From Spirodela intermedia (taxonomy: Eukaryota > Streptophyta > Magnoliopsida > Alismatales > Araceae): a stretch of 64,000 nt of DNA. A model generated the notes under the pieces. The model saw only the letters and a list, made by a program, of their open reading frames with translations, was not told the origin of the DNA and did not search any database. The position numbers and the translations under genes are program-made. Below are positions 10,801 to 23,629 of this stretch, piece by piece (position 1 is the first letter of the stretch; each line of letters opens with the position of its first letter). The DNA lies in NCBI GenBank assembly GCA_902729315.2, contig LR746270.1, positions 1,352,501 to 1,416,500 on the forward strand. The letters are read 5' to 3'.

Positions 10801-13800
10801 TCATGTCCGCAATCTCTCTCAATGCACCATAAAGAGGCATAAGTTGCTTCCATGTCTTGACCGCTGTATTTCTTTGCACATCACACTGGCATTCTGTAGG
10901 TTGCATCAAATTATATCTATATTATAAAGTAGTTGTTTACGACCTTTAAATTTCTTTCTTCAGTGTGGTCAAATATATCAATAACCAATGGATTAGTGTT
11001 TGAGTCTGATTCCATGAGCAACAAGGAAAAAATTGTTTGATACTATTATTATCTGGAGAGGGCCTCGTTGGTTTACAAGTAGTGAGGAGATACGGAAGGG
11101 GGGATAAGATGTTCATTCGTCAAAACGCAAATTCCTGTGCTTTGTGGGCAAGAAGCACAGCCTCTAGTGGTTTTCAAACCTTGACCAAAATATGTGGTTC
11201 ATAACGTAGGTTTGTTTTCCAATTGGGTCCAAAGGGTGAAAATCGTTGTTTTAGGCAAATTTGATGTTGCATTCTTTTTTTTTTCCCATAGAAAGAATAT
11301 GAAATGAATGCCCAGCTGTTACTCAAAGCAACCTTTAATATATGGACAGTTGCCTCCACTTGTTTACTTCACTCAAACAAAGTTGCAGAATGTTTTTCAT
11401 TGAGATAAATTTACCTTTTGTTGATTCGGGTTGCATAAAACATGCTTAAGTAGAGGATTTTTGAAAAGAGGGATTATAATTTCGGTCAATTGGTAGTACA
11501 ATTTTCAATTTGATCAATGTTCTCAAATTTTCAATTTCTGTGATTGTTGGATTATGTGGACATTGTGTTGTGGATGTTGTGGATACTTGACATTGTGTTT
11601 TTATTAACGATGAAAGAGGAAGAAATCGGTGGAAGACCTGATTGTAGGGTCCAAAACTTGTCTAGGAAATCCAATACAAATCTCGATGGAGTGAACTCTT
11701 CCACACTACCCTAAATGTGATTTCTAAAGGGACGATTTAATATACGAAAATTAAACAGAGGTCATATATTCAATATGTTGAGAGAAAAGAAAACATACCG
11801 TTAGAAAAGCTTCAAAATGTCATGTGCGACTCGGACATCCAGCACCCAACATCTACGTTCTACCTTATATTTAGCTATTTATTTGTAGTGATAAATTTAA
11901 CTGTTTTTTTAATATTTTCAAAAATCTGGTAGCTAATCCTTATTTTTTGTCTCCTTAGTTTAGATGACACTTCAATATTTTATTTTTCAGGTCTTGTTGG
12001 CAGGAATGGTACTGGGAAAACATCTTTTCTGAGACATATGGCCTTGCATGCCATTGATGGTATTCCAAAAAACTGTCAGATATTACATGTAGAACAAGAA
12101 GTTTCTGGTGATGATACAACTGCGTTGCAGTGTGTTCTCAACTCTGATATTGAACGGATTCACCTCTTGGAAGAAGAAGCTCGTATACTTTCATTGCAGG
12201 TTGTCAGTGAAATTTGCAAGCATATGCTTTCCTGCTTTCATTATTGACATATTTTGACTTGTCTTCTTTTTTTAACTGTTTTTCTAGAGAGATTCAGAAT
12301 TTGATGGGGAAAAGGGAGTGATTGATGGGAAGGTTAATGGGACAACCGACAAAGATGTGTTGTCACAGAGGCTTCAAGAAATATACAAGAGGCTGGAATA
12401 CATTGATGCGGACTCTGCTGAGTCACGCGCAGCGTCAATTCTTGCGGTCCATCCTTTGATCCTTTATACTCTGTCTTACTTGTATGTCATAGAGTTTTTT
12501 AAAAAGCTGCAGTCCGAAATCATTCACACACAAATGTGATCATGTAAACTGCGTATCTCTTTATATCTAATTTCACGTGTCTTTAGTTGATATTTGCTAA
12601 CATGTACAATACAGACAATTTATAGGTACATGTCGACGGTTTATCTGTAATTAATATCTGGTTTTCACACTCAGTTTTATGTGCAATTGTGTCATGACTG
12701 TTCTAATTCGACGGGTATGCATGTCAACTCGGGAAAAGAGCATTAATTTTTGATCCCTTGAAAATGCTACGAGAATAATTACTTGGGAACTTCCCATTAT
12801 GTAATTCATCCAGTGTCTGCATATCTAATCGTTTGGATTCCTTGAATTTTTTTGCATATCTAACCATTTTGTATTTTCTGAAAAAGTTATATTTTCTGAA
12901 AAACCGATTGAGAAATTTGACTAGTTTCTCTGATGATTTGTTCGGTGATGTGGCTAGTTGTGACAACCCTGCTGCTATTCCTCATTTTTATAATTATGTT
13001 CAAAAAAATTGCAATGTTTTAGGGCCTGAGTTTCACTCCAGAAATGCAACGGAAGCCCACGAAAGCTTTCTCTGGTGGTTGGCGCATGCGAATTGCTCTA
13101 GCTCGTGCTTTGTTCATTGAGCCTGATTTGTTGCTTCTTGATGAACCAACGGTACTGCTCCACTGGGATTTCTCAAATTGGTTTCACTTTGAGGATTGAC
13201 CTATTTTTTTATTCTTTGCAGAACCATCTTGATCTTCATGCAGTGCTTTGGTTGGAGACTTACCTTGTGAAGTGGCCGAAGACATTTATAGTTGTTTCTC
13301 ATGCCAGGGAGTTCCTGAACACGGTATCCATGCTCCTCTAGCAACTTGCATTTCTTTTAATTTTTTGCAGCTAATGACAGCTTCACCTGAATGGAAAAGA
13401 TGAAGAGCGTTATTTCATTTGAAGTTTAATGATCGCACATGAACTCTTTAGGTGGTTACAGACGTCCTTCATTTGCATGCACAAAAATTAACGGCGTACA
13501 AAGGTGATTATGATACATTTGAGAGGACACGTGCAGAACAGCTGAGAAACCAGCAGAAGGCCCTTGAAACAAGTGAAAAAGCTAGAGCACATATGCAGGT
13601 AACATAGTTGTCTTTTTCCTTTTTTGATACTTTAGTAACATTTAACGGGAACCTTTTTGTTTTCAGTCGGAGTAAAAAAGTTTGATTTGTTACTGTGGAT
13701 TTGGATGAGGGGTACTGCCAAGTATAGACACAAATACTTTGATGGATGTTTGTTAGCAAAGGATGTGGAAATTCAAATATTTTAAGATGATAAAAGAGAT

Positions 13801-16800
13801 AGCCACGATTAGTATGAAGTATCTACTTCTTGCAATTATAGCCCTTAAAACCTGTTCCACATTTTAAGTTATTTTTCAGCCAGTGCTGTCTCTGTTTCCT
13901 TGAAGCATGATTGGTATCCTATGCTCTAAGTCTGATTAAGTTGGAGATTGACCTGGTTCTGACCATTTTCTTAATGCCAGTGCACTGGGTCGTTCCTAAC
14001 AGAGGATGTTGCCTTGTAGCTAGTTGATTTTGGATGGTTGTGGCCTTTGGAGGATAGAGAGTATAATGTACCGCCTGAGGCACATTTTTTTAAAATTTTA
14101 TTTTTGTATGCCTGTTGATTGATTTGAAACTCGAAGCAATGTGCCCATAGCTGCCGATTAACCTTTAGGCAGTCTGTATGGTCGAATATTAGACGCTAGG
14201 TTTGGTGTAGTTATTTTCTATTATTAAAAGCGCGACAATTGTGTTGACTAGTCTTAAGTGTTGTCCTCTAAATCCACCATTCTTAGCTAATACGTAACCT
14301 TTCCTACGAAGTTTGAAGCAATTATCTCTTGTATGTTGAGGTTTTTTACAGTAATAACACCACAATCTATCTTGTCGGACTGTTCCGAGGTATTAACCTT
14401 CTTTTTTTTTTCGAGTTATGGATTTCATTTCTTGCATTCTCAACTTGATAGCTTTTAGATAGCAGAACTCTTTACTTTGCTCTTCTTAGTTATCATAGCA
14501 AAACTTTTAGATAGTTGTGTCACAAGCATAACATTTTTCTTAGTTTTCTTTGCTGAAATGATGGAAAAGGTCTCATTAAAGATGGTAGTCTGTCCTTTGC
14601 TAACACTTGAACTCTTACTTGATCAGATTCCATATTTGGTCTTGCTAGAAATAAAAAATTCTCTCTCTCTCTCTCTACAAACTTTACTAGAGCTTTGGCA
14701 TTTTCACCACACTTCATCTTAAGATCTTGATAATGATCTATTTGACGCCAAAGACTATTGAAATATTTGTAGAATTCAGTAATAGAAAGATAACTTTGTG
14801 TTGCAGACGATACTTTGCTTGATGGAGTATTCACTTGAATGTCCCACACTGTGGGGAAGAACAAAAGAATTTTATAAATCTCTAGCTGCATTGAATTTCA
14901 TGTCGAGGACATGATCATTGAGTCCTCATCCTATGCTTGGAACCTAGGATTTTTCTCACTTAGACTGACCTATCTGTCTAATCTTCCCTTTTTTCCTTCA
15001 AGAATGTTCTCTCGATCTGTGACCATAACAGAATAGTTTTTTCCGTTCCAGTGATATGTGGCATTAATGATTTGTAACTCTCCACTTAAGTTCATCGATG
15101 AGAATTCCGGGACAACTCCAACAGAGGTAGACACATTGTTCTCAGACAACTCAAACGTCCTCGAACAGAACAGTCAGAACTTTAATGAGGACCACGAAAA
15201 AAATTGAAGGAAGAACAGAGGTAGCAATGAGGGTCACGATATATTTGAGGGAAAAATAAAGGTGGGAATAAAGACCTATGGAGACATTGGGTAACGAAAG
15301 ATTAGGGTTAAAAGTACCGGTGTCCTAGTTGCCGCTGCGGCTCTGATGCGATGAAGAAAGAAATAATTATTCTCTACTTAACTGAATGTAACTTTCACTA
15401 TAGATATAGAGCTGGGGGAGAGTTTCTCTCCTACTGTCTTTGAAATTCCTAAATAAGCTTTCCCAGAGAAAGACCTTACAAAAAAATGAAAGCAAAAACA
15501 CAGTAACAACTGAACAGATCTTCCTGAAAACTCTCTAACTTCTCTAAGTAAAGAGAAGAATACATATTAAGGGAAGGAGATGTATTTAGGAATTCTGAAA
15601 ATATGTCATGATATTCATCAATACTTGGTGATCTCATGGGTTGTTTAACATGTGCTTCTGTTTTTATGCAGGCATTCATCGATAAGTTCCGTTACAATGC
15701 TAAACGAGCATCTCTTGTCCAGTCAAGAATAAAGGTGCATGTTTCTAATTTATCTGCTTTAGGTTTTAACAGTCTTATTTAATCGAATTGTACTTACCTG
15801 AGTTGACTGCTTAGCGTAGGATCAACTCTATGATGGTTGTCTTAACGATTTATTTGATCTGCAATGATGAATGCTTACACTGATTACGTATTTAGGCATT
15901 AGACAGGATGGGTCATATGGACGCAATTATTAACGATCCAGAGTATGCACCGAAACACCTGCTTCTTTATATTGTCACTTCACTGATTGTTATTCCATAT
16001 TGATTAAACACATTAAATTATTGTTTATATGCAGTTACAAGTTCGAATTCCCCACGCCAGATGATAGACCAGGACCACCAATTATAAGTTTCAGGTTGGC
16101 TTTTTCTCTCTCATATCAGATACTGTGATAAAGGATCATCCATTTTTTCTCTTTATTGATGAACCTTTTTTGCGTTTCCCTTCTCAAATGAGCTTAATAA
16201 TGAGTTTTCAGCACTTTGAATCCCTTTGAACATTTTTATTATATAGTCTTTCTTATTTGTCTGACCGAAGTATTCTATCGTACCTGAGGTTATTTTTTGT
16301 CTACTTTAGTCAATAAGAAGATTAATGATATACGATATGCACTAAGATAATTAGCTATCAAGCTATTTGAAAATAGTTTGAAGAAAATGCTCTTCATTAC
16401 ATTTACTTCCAAGTGATTTGATAAAATTGTGAAAAAATCGTTTATATACTGGTAGTTTGCAGTAGATTGTGGATAACAGCTGTGATAAATGCTTGGTCAT
16501 CTGGCTGCCTTGTTGCTCTCTATTGAAGACTACTTTCTTTAGAATAAGCTTTCAAGTTATTTTATAATCATTGCAAAGATTATTCATGGTGCCGTAAAGT
16601 TTGCTTACAGCTGGTGATCGATAGCAGAAATGATAGATAGCTATAGTGGTTGGTGCTGTGACAACAGGGAATGATATTAGCGGATGGCTTATGTCTACTA
16701 AGGCTCTTAGAGAGTTTTTTAATTATCAATACAAATTAGGCTTCTCCTGGTCATTTAAATTTTATGGATATCTTTAGGATATGGTTCTTCTTTTTTGAAC

Positions 16801-19800
16801 ATGAAAAAATCGTTAAACCGCCAGAGACGGAAATGATGTAATTCAGATATTATGTCTCAATCAATGTGTTATGAAGTGCCACCATATATGAACATCCAGG
16901 GATGCTTTCGATAAGATTGCAACCACTTTAATTTTCTTCCTAAAGAGTAGGCATATTTGCTTCACGTCTGACTTAATTTCATGTACTTTTTGTCAAGAAA
17001 AGCAGCATTCCTCATGTTTTCGTGTCAGTCAATTGTGGGATTCTGACAACGATTCCTGCCATGCATTTGTCTGACAGTGATAATATTTTGATACGTCTCT
17101 CCCTTTGTATGTGTCTGTGTATATATGTATATACAAATTAATAAATAGAAATATTTTTAGGAACACAGTCATGATTCTCTAGTGCGTTTTTGCAGTGATG
17201 TATCTTTTGGTTACCCTGGAGGTCCTCTCTTGTTTAAGAATCTGAATTTTGGTATTGATCTTGACAGCCGTATTGCAAGTAAGGATTTACCTTTTTTCTT
17301 TGATTTCTTGTCCTTGTGTTTTTCTTTTTTCCTACTCATAGGTTTCTCGGATTTGTTTTTTATCTTCCAGTGGTTGGACCTAATGGCATTGGAAAATCAA
17401 CCATACTTAAGCTAATATCTGGGGATCTTCAACCCAGCTCTGGAACTGTCTATCATTCAGCTAAGGTGACTGTTTTATTGAGTTCATGGACATGTGATTC
17501 TATTGGTTAAGCTGTCTTTATTGCGGGTTTGGAAATTATCTGCTAATTAATTTTGAGTGCTACCATTTTATTCTATGACATGCAATGCAGGCGATCGTTT
17601 TGTTGCCTCAAGAAACGAATTTTTCTAGAAACTCTTGGAAACCTGTTCAACTTAGGTGCTGATGCTCCGATTCACTGGTTGAAATTGAAAACTCTTTATA
17701 AAAAATTCAAACAAGCCCTTTATTAAGCGAGTGCACGATGATCCATACATCTAAATAGGAATAGTTGTCTGTAAATCAAAATCGAGATCAATAAGCCAGC
17801 AAGAGGTTTTCTCCTTCTTGGGTCAAGGACACAGGGGATCCACTAGAAGTCACTTTGAGCTTTACTCGAAATCCTGCTACTGATTTAGCTATTGGGAGTG
17901 AGAGCTTCCACTTACTGGCTACTTAGGCCTATCCCTTGTTTAGAGAAAATTCGATTTTCATCCCTGGAATCAAATGACGAATGTTTGAAACTCTTGAGGG
18001 TTTTGATCTTTATCTTGTTGAAAGTTTGATTAAATTTCAAACAGCTGTTAGTGTTGAAATCACGAAATAGTTAACCGGAGCTTTATTGAACCCCATTCGC
18101 TAATAACATGGCAGAGGACTGGCTTACAAGAAGGTTATCTGTCACGGATTGAGATTTGACAGGAGCATGCGGCCATATAAGCTTAATAGTCGAAGCCTGA
18201 CTGACCTTATTTTTTTTCCCCCCTCATCCAAATGAAGAATGAAAAACAGTCGATGACGCTTTCCTTTGGTCAACGCGGTTTAAGTTCTTTGGTGAGATTG
18301 TTGTCATTCTTCCAATGCCTAACTCTACGCAAAAGATGTGGCTACAAGGTTTTGCTTTCTAGCTCAGTATCATTACCTTAGTCCCTAAAGAAGAAAAATA
18401 AACAAATAAGGTTGAAACTGTCTGAGATACTTGGCTCTATTGGAATGGGTGAAAATTTTCTGGATATAAAAAGAACCAGTCATTATGAAAGGGGTAAAAT
18501 GAGGTAAATTTCATTAGATGAAATGGCGATGTAAGGCCTGTCCCTATCTATGATACGAAGTTACTAGGGACAATGAAATGGCCATGCGGGGAGAAGAGAG
18601 TCCGTTTAGGTCTTGCATAAGCTGCTGCACCTGTGCTATGTTGCGCCCGGAGATTGAGCTGGATTCTATTGCATTTCCCGTCAGCTCAGTACGTTTGAGA
18701 GGTTATTTCTTGTTTGAATGCAACGGGTAACATCCCGGGTAAAGCGATCTGGGTGGGTGGGGGTTGGACTCTTTGGATAACTAGTATATGCTCTTTGTAT
18801 GCTTAAATAATATATCATGGAGTGAAATGGCTTCGTTTTGAGCCTCTGTTTGGATCATGGATGGCTATCTGGGTGGATGGCTTGCATTGGAATAGGCATC
18901 ATTTTGGTGAAACCCAATAGAAAATGTTGAGAAGTGTAATGGATGGGAGTGAACGTGGCTTTGGCCATCATCTGGATCCTTATGAATTTGCACGTGGCTC
19001 TCATCCTTTTGAGGTGGGCATTCTTTTTTAACTTTTGTATTCTTCTAATATTCCTTCAAGATTAAGAATCTGTTCATATTCACTGATTTGTTTATTGCAT
19101 TTCTTTTCTTCTTTTCTTGCTTGTTGCATAACATCATTATTTTTTTTCACCGTCTATTGATGAAGTAATATGCGGTACTTTAGTGGGTCTTATCATTATG
19201 TACTTTGGTAATATGTCTTCTCTTTGTTAATCTTCTATTTACAGGTTCGTATGGCTGTCTTTAGTCAACACCATGTTGACGGCCTTGACTTATCATCAAA
19301 TCCCCTTCTTTATATGATGCGCTGCTACCCTGTAAGTAAATGATTTTGCCTTTGTGTTTCATACTCTATCTAGAATTGCCTCAGTTTCTTTCATGCGGTG
19401 TAAATTTTTGGCTATTCAAGAGAGAAATATGCATTTTTAGAAGGTTATAAAACTTCAAACTATTTTCTCATAGAAGAGTTCATGGTGTAGCCTGTTCTTG
19501 GACTTACCCGTGAGAAATGCTTGAGTTTCTCCCTTTAGAGGCCTCCTTCGCGAAATGCTACGAAGGCGGCTTCAGTATTCATGGCTTCCTTGTATTGTTT
19601 GTCTGCACAGAGAGGGCGATTTTTAAATAAAATCTAGTCGTAATGGATCACATTAATGTATAAATTTCAACTGAAGAGACTATAGAAATGTCCTACGATG
19701 AAGCATGTCAGTAGTTTTCTTCCCATTCAGGTGCTTTATATAGAAGAAATTCTATGCTGCCGCTTAGGCAAATGTTTTTGTTCTAATCAAACAATACCCT

Positions 19801-20649
19801 CAGTGGATCAAGCTCCAAGCTGATCGCTCCAAATGCCTCGGAAGGAAAGAGGAGCTTCAAGCCCAATCAAGCTTTCCACCTTGCTAGGATTGTAGAGACG
19901 ACTTGGCAACAGCACAAGGGTCAACTAGTCCACTAGGTCAATCTACTCCATTTACTTGCCTGTCTGCTCTCCGATCATATTCACAACCAAGTTGGAACCC
20001 CACGAACCCCCCCAGTCTTCATGATGAAATAACCTTCTCCCCTGTTCCCTGTCCACCTCCATGGCTGACTTTGGTACCCATTAGCCCCATCTGACCCCAA
20101 TCGTTTTGTCATTGCTTCATGGTTGACCATCCAGCTTTGGCTGACTAGAATGATAGTTAATTCTGTATTGATCCTTATCTTTTGTAAAGTTAGCTATGTT
20201 CAGTAATCATTTGAATGTTGAGTATGTCCCTGCTCTGGCGTGTTCTATGGATTGTGACATAATCTGAAAGCTGCTTAGTTTCTGTAAACGATGATGAGGA
20301 CGAAACTGAGCTGGCCCAAACTTGGGCGCTCTACGTACGATGTACACCCCATCAGATACATATCGACTTTTGTCTTATGGATCCAACATTTCTATCTATC
20401 TTGTCTCCAAGATAGAGAGAAAGAGGAGATTTCCCTTCTTATGGAAAGATTCCCTTATTGAATGCTTTTCTTTTTTTCAATGCCAGTTTGAGAAAGATGT
20501 GTCGTCAAAGATCCTCCTCCAAGAAAAAAAGACTTAAATTTGTAGTTCACTTCTTGCAGGGGGTGCCTGAACAGAAGCTTAGAGGTCATTTGGGCTCCTT
20601 TGGTGTTACAGGCAATCTGGCCTTGCAGCCAATGTACACCTTATCAGGT

Positions 20650-20692
<43 letters not shown>

Positions 20693-21281
20693 AGCAAGCT
20701 CGAATGTATTTTGGGCAGCCTTTTCTGTCTTTAGATTTCTCTCCGTCCCATTTTACCATGGTACTGACATGTGTTTTAACCTTGGGTGCAATTTCAGGCG
20801 GTCAGAAGAGCAGGGTCGCATTCGCAAAGATAACATTCAAGAAACCTCACATAATTCTGCTTGATGAGCCGTCCAACCATCTCGTGAGTATACATACATA
20901 CATACATACACTCTTTTTTCTCTTTTTTTAATGCCCTTTTCTTTCGAATATTTATTTATTTATTTATGGGGATTTTAGGATCTGGATGCCGTTGAAGCTC
21001 TGATTCAGGGGCTCGTCCTCTTCCAGGGAGGCGTGCTGATGGTATGCATCTCCTTGAGCGCTTCCCTCCCTATCTAAGATAAATATGTTCGCCTTTGTTG
21101 TGTACATATTCTCATCCTCGTTCTTGTTGGTGGGCCCATTTCTCGTCTGCTTCTTCAGGTGAGCCACGATGAGCATCTCATATCGGGGAGCGTTGGTGAG
21201 CTCTGGGCCGTGTCTGATGGCAAGGTCGCGCCATTCCTTGGGACCTTCCAGGATTACAAGAAGATGCTCAAGTCCGCTTGA
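7846..21281 (+). CDS. ABCF3: ABC transporter F family member 3 (GCN20/ABCF3 type)
   Basis: A soluble twin-ATPase ABC protein without membrane domains; GCN20-type members act at the ribosome with GCN1 to activate the GCN2 eIF2alpha kinase. Eighteen exons join in phase to 717 residues (Arabidopsis ABCF3 is close to this): 7846-8049, 9082-9297, 9584-9776, 11991-12199, 12288-12446, 13023-13151, 13222-13323, 13452-13598, 15672-15734, 15896-15942, 16035-16094, 17196-17278, 17371-17465, 19245-19331, 20560-20647, 20798-20883, 20979-21041, 21159-21281. Domain 1 has Walker A G-R-N-G-T-G-K-T (about 208-215), signature F-S-G-G-W (343-347) and Walker B L-L-L-L-D-E-P-T. Domain 2 has Walker A G-P-N-G-I-G-K-S (540-547), signature L-S-G-G-Q and Walker B I-I-L-L-D-E-P-S. 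Both switch-histidine motifs (V-S-H) are present. The protein appears intact despite large introns. Confidence 0.95.
14170..15360 (-). mobile_element. Ty1/copia retrotransposon remnant (gag) in ABCF3 intron 8
   Basis: On the minus strand, 14520-14891 reads as a degraded Copia gag: [15 protein letters not shown], then [10 protein letters not shown] and a stretch like the family's M-E-x-D-Q-V-R. Further 3' on that strand (about 14318-14363) is a perfect CX2CX4HX4C zinc knuckle ([14 protein letters not shown]), reached only after a frame change, so gag is broken. At 15340-15347 the minus strand has ATCAGAGC, like the primer-binding site after a Copia 5' LTR, so LTR sequence may extend right towards 15668. 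No protease, integrase or reverse transcriptase was seen. Boundaries are approximate. Confidence 0.75.
20651..20689. repeat. (CT)n microsatellite
   Basis: About 19 dinucleotide units lie immediately after the ABCF3 exon 15 donor. Confidence 0.95.
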
Positions 21282-21306
21282 CACCAGGTGTGCCGCTTGA
21301 GCTCCT

Positions 21307-21374
<68 letters not shown>

Positions 21375-21482
21375 CATCATCTATCTTATCACACGACTGG
21401 AAACCACAGTTGGAAGAACATCCATTCGTATTTATACGAGCTAAGTTTTGGGATTTATTGAGAGACATGGGCATCATCGTTT

Positions 21483-21513
<31 letters not shown>

Positions 21514-21831
21514 GAGGTTGGGGGCCTTGGTGGAACCCATGATGAGGGAAGGCAACAGAGCGAGGTAGCTTTACCTTGAATTATCGACTTCAGCGGCTAA
21601 GTTTCGCTCTGAATTCGCCTAAAGTAGGCACCCATGACGACCTTTTTTTTCCTCTCGAAAATTACGGGTTCTCGAATGAATCGCAAAGTCAACTGATGCG
21701 GTGGGTTGAAGGAAGGAATCGCCGTCAGGGGGGGCAAAGCACAGACTCTCGGACGCTGTCAATCGCTTTAGCAGGCGAAAGAAGAAGTGGTCCGTCTCTC
21801 TCAACTCCTCTCTGTCTCTCCTCCACTGGCA
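21282..21831. other. Intergenic, ABCF3 to beta-1,3-glucanase
   Basis: Contains the ABCF3 3' UTR with its CT and GA repeats (21309-21510) and, from about 21540, the upstream region and 5' leader of the glucanase gene. No other gene is seen. Confidence 0.6.
21309..21373. repeat. (CT)n microsatellite in ABCF3 3' UTR
   Basis: About 32 uninterrupted CT units begin 28 bp after the ABCF3 stop codon, so they are probably transcribed. A separate (GA)n tract lies at 21483-21510, which could pair with this one in the same transcript. Confidence 0.9.
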
Positions 21832-23342
21832 ATGGCGGTGGCCGCCGCTCTCTCCCTCCTGCTCCTCCTCGTCCTCACCGGAGGTGAGCTGAGACCCACC
21901 CACTACCGCCACTCCCGCTTCTGAAGTCTCCCACTAACTGGTTGTTTGTTTGTTTCTCCCTCTTCTCAGGTGCCGCCGCCGGTCTGGGCGTGAACTACGG
22001 CAGACTGGGGAGCAAGCTACCGCCGCCGGCCGCGGTGGCGCGCTTCCTCGCCGAGAGCACCGTCTTCGACCACGTGAAGCTCTTCGACTGCGACGCTACC
22101 ACGGTGGCGGCCTTCGCCGGCACGGGTATCGCCGTGGACGTCGCCATAGCCAACGAGCTCATCCCCAACCTCACCGATCTCGCCTTCGCCCAGCGGTGGG
22201 TCGCAGATAACGTCCTGCCCCACGCCGCCACCACCCACATCGCCCGCGTCCTCGTCGGCAACGAGGTCGCCTCCGCCGGCGACCGGTCCCTCGCCGCCGC
22301 CCTCGTGATGGCCATGCAGAACCTCCACACGGCGCTCGCCGGCGCCGCCCTACAGGACCGGGTCAAAGTCTCCTCCCCGCATTCCATGGCGGTGTTGACC
22401 TCCTCGTCGCCCCCGTCGACGGGGAGGTTCCGACAGGGCTACAACGGCGCCGAGGTCGTCGGGCCTCTGCTGAGCTTCCTAAGGTCAACAGGGTCGCCCT
22501 TCATGGTCAACGCCTACCCCTTCTTCGGGTTCTCCCCCGAGACGCTGGACTTGGCACTGTTCCGGGAGAGCCCCGGGGTGGTTGACCCCGCCACGGGGTT
22601 GACCTACACGAACATGCTGGACGCACAGCTGGACGCCGTGTTCTCCGCCATGGCGGCGCTTGGCTTCGCCGACGTGGAGATCGCGGTGGCGGAGTCCGGG
22701 TGGCCGTCGGCTGGGGAGCCGTGGGAGGTCGGCGCTGGCGTGGAAAACGCGCGGCAGTACAACGGTAACTTCCTCCGGCGAGTCTCCTCCGGTGCCGGCA
22801 CGCCGCTGATGCCCAACAGGACCTTTGAGGCCTTTGTCTTCTCCCTCTTCAACGAGGATCTCAAGCCCGGGCCGGCCTCCGAGAGGAACTACGGCCTCTT
22901 CTTGCCGGACTTCTCCCCCGTCTACGACGTCGGAGTGGTGCTGCGGCCGCCGGCGACAGCGGCGCCGCTGCCGATGAGGGCGGCGTCGTGGTGCTTGCCG
23001 AAGCCGAACACGGACGAGAAGTCTCTGCAGGAGAACATTGATTTTGTCTGTGGAAGGGGGGGCATGGAGTGCATGGCTATTCGGCCCGGCGGCGCCTGCT
23101 TCTTGCCTGATACTCTCCAAGCCCACGCTGCCTTCGCCATGAACGCCTTCTACCAGGCGGCCGCACACAGTCCCTCCGCCTGCGACTTTGGCCAGACCGG
23201 GCTCGTCACTCTGGAAGACCCAAGTACCCATCTCTCTCTCTCTCTCTCTCTGTCTCGCTATCCTCCTGTTCCTCTCTTTCCCTCTCTCTCCCCCCATCTC
23301 TCTGTATTTCTCTCCCTCTCTCTATCCCCCTCTTCCTCTCTC

Positions 23343-23374
<32 letters not shown>

Positions 23375-23629
23375 CCCTCTCTCTCTCTCATTCTCTCTCC
23401 CCTTCTCTTTCCCTCTCCCTCTCTTTCTCTCTCTCCCTCTCTCCCCCCCTCTCCCCCTCCCCCTTTCTCTCTCTACCCCTCTCTCTTTTCTCTTTCTCTT
23501 TCCTCCTTTCTGTTCCTCTTTCTCTCTTCCCCCCTCCCCTTCCTCCTTCTCTCTCCCTCTCTCTCTCTCCATTGCTAATCTGGTACAACTCTCTGCGCAG
23601 GCTACGGAAGCTGCAAGTATGGGGCCTGA
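21832..23629 (+). CDS. Glucan endo-1,3-beta-glucosidase (GH17 + CBM43/X8)
   Basis: Secreted enzyme that cleaves beta-1,3-glucan (callose) in the cell wall. Exons 21832-21883, 21970-23223 and 23601-23629 give 444 residues. A hydrophobic signal peptide (residues 1-21, A-L-S-L-L-L-L-L-V-L then A-A-A) precedes G-V-N-Y-G-R-L, the typical mature start. The GH17 catalytic pair is present: proton donor Glu116 in V-G-N-E-V and nucleophile Glu259 in V-A-E-S-G-W-P-S. The C-terminal X8/CBM43 domain starts at W-C-L-P-K and has six cysteines, ending Y-G-S-C-K-Y-G-A. The protein stops right there, without the Ser/Pro linker and hydrophobic tail of GPI-anchored relatives, so a soluble secreted form is expected. 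The last exon supplies only nine residues. Intron 2 is almost pure pyrimidine and open in the same frame. Confidence 0.93.
23231..23572. repeat. CT-rich low-complexity tract filling glucanase intron 2
   Basis: About 340 bp of imperfect CTCTCT, CCCTCT and TTTCTC on the coding strand, between the donor at 23224 and the CAG acceptor at 23598-23600. It explains the Ser/Leu-rich open frame here, which is not a protein domain. Confidence 0.95.

Noticed and set aside
20458-21477. Ser-Leu and Arg-Glu dipeptide-repeat proteins
   Set aside because: Translations of CT/GA microsatellites, not genes.
22485-23297. Long antisense open frame (270 codons) opposite the glucanase
   Set aside because: GC-rich shadow of the real gene with Gly/Arg/Val-biased composition and no known domain.
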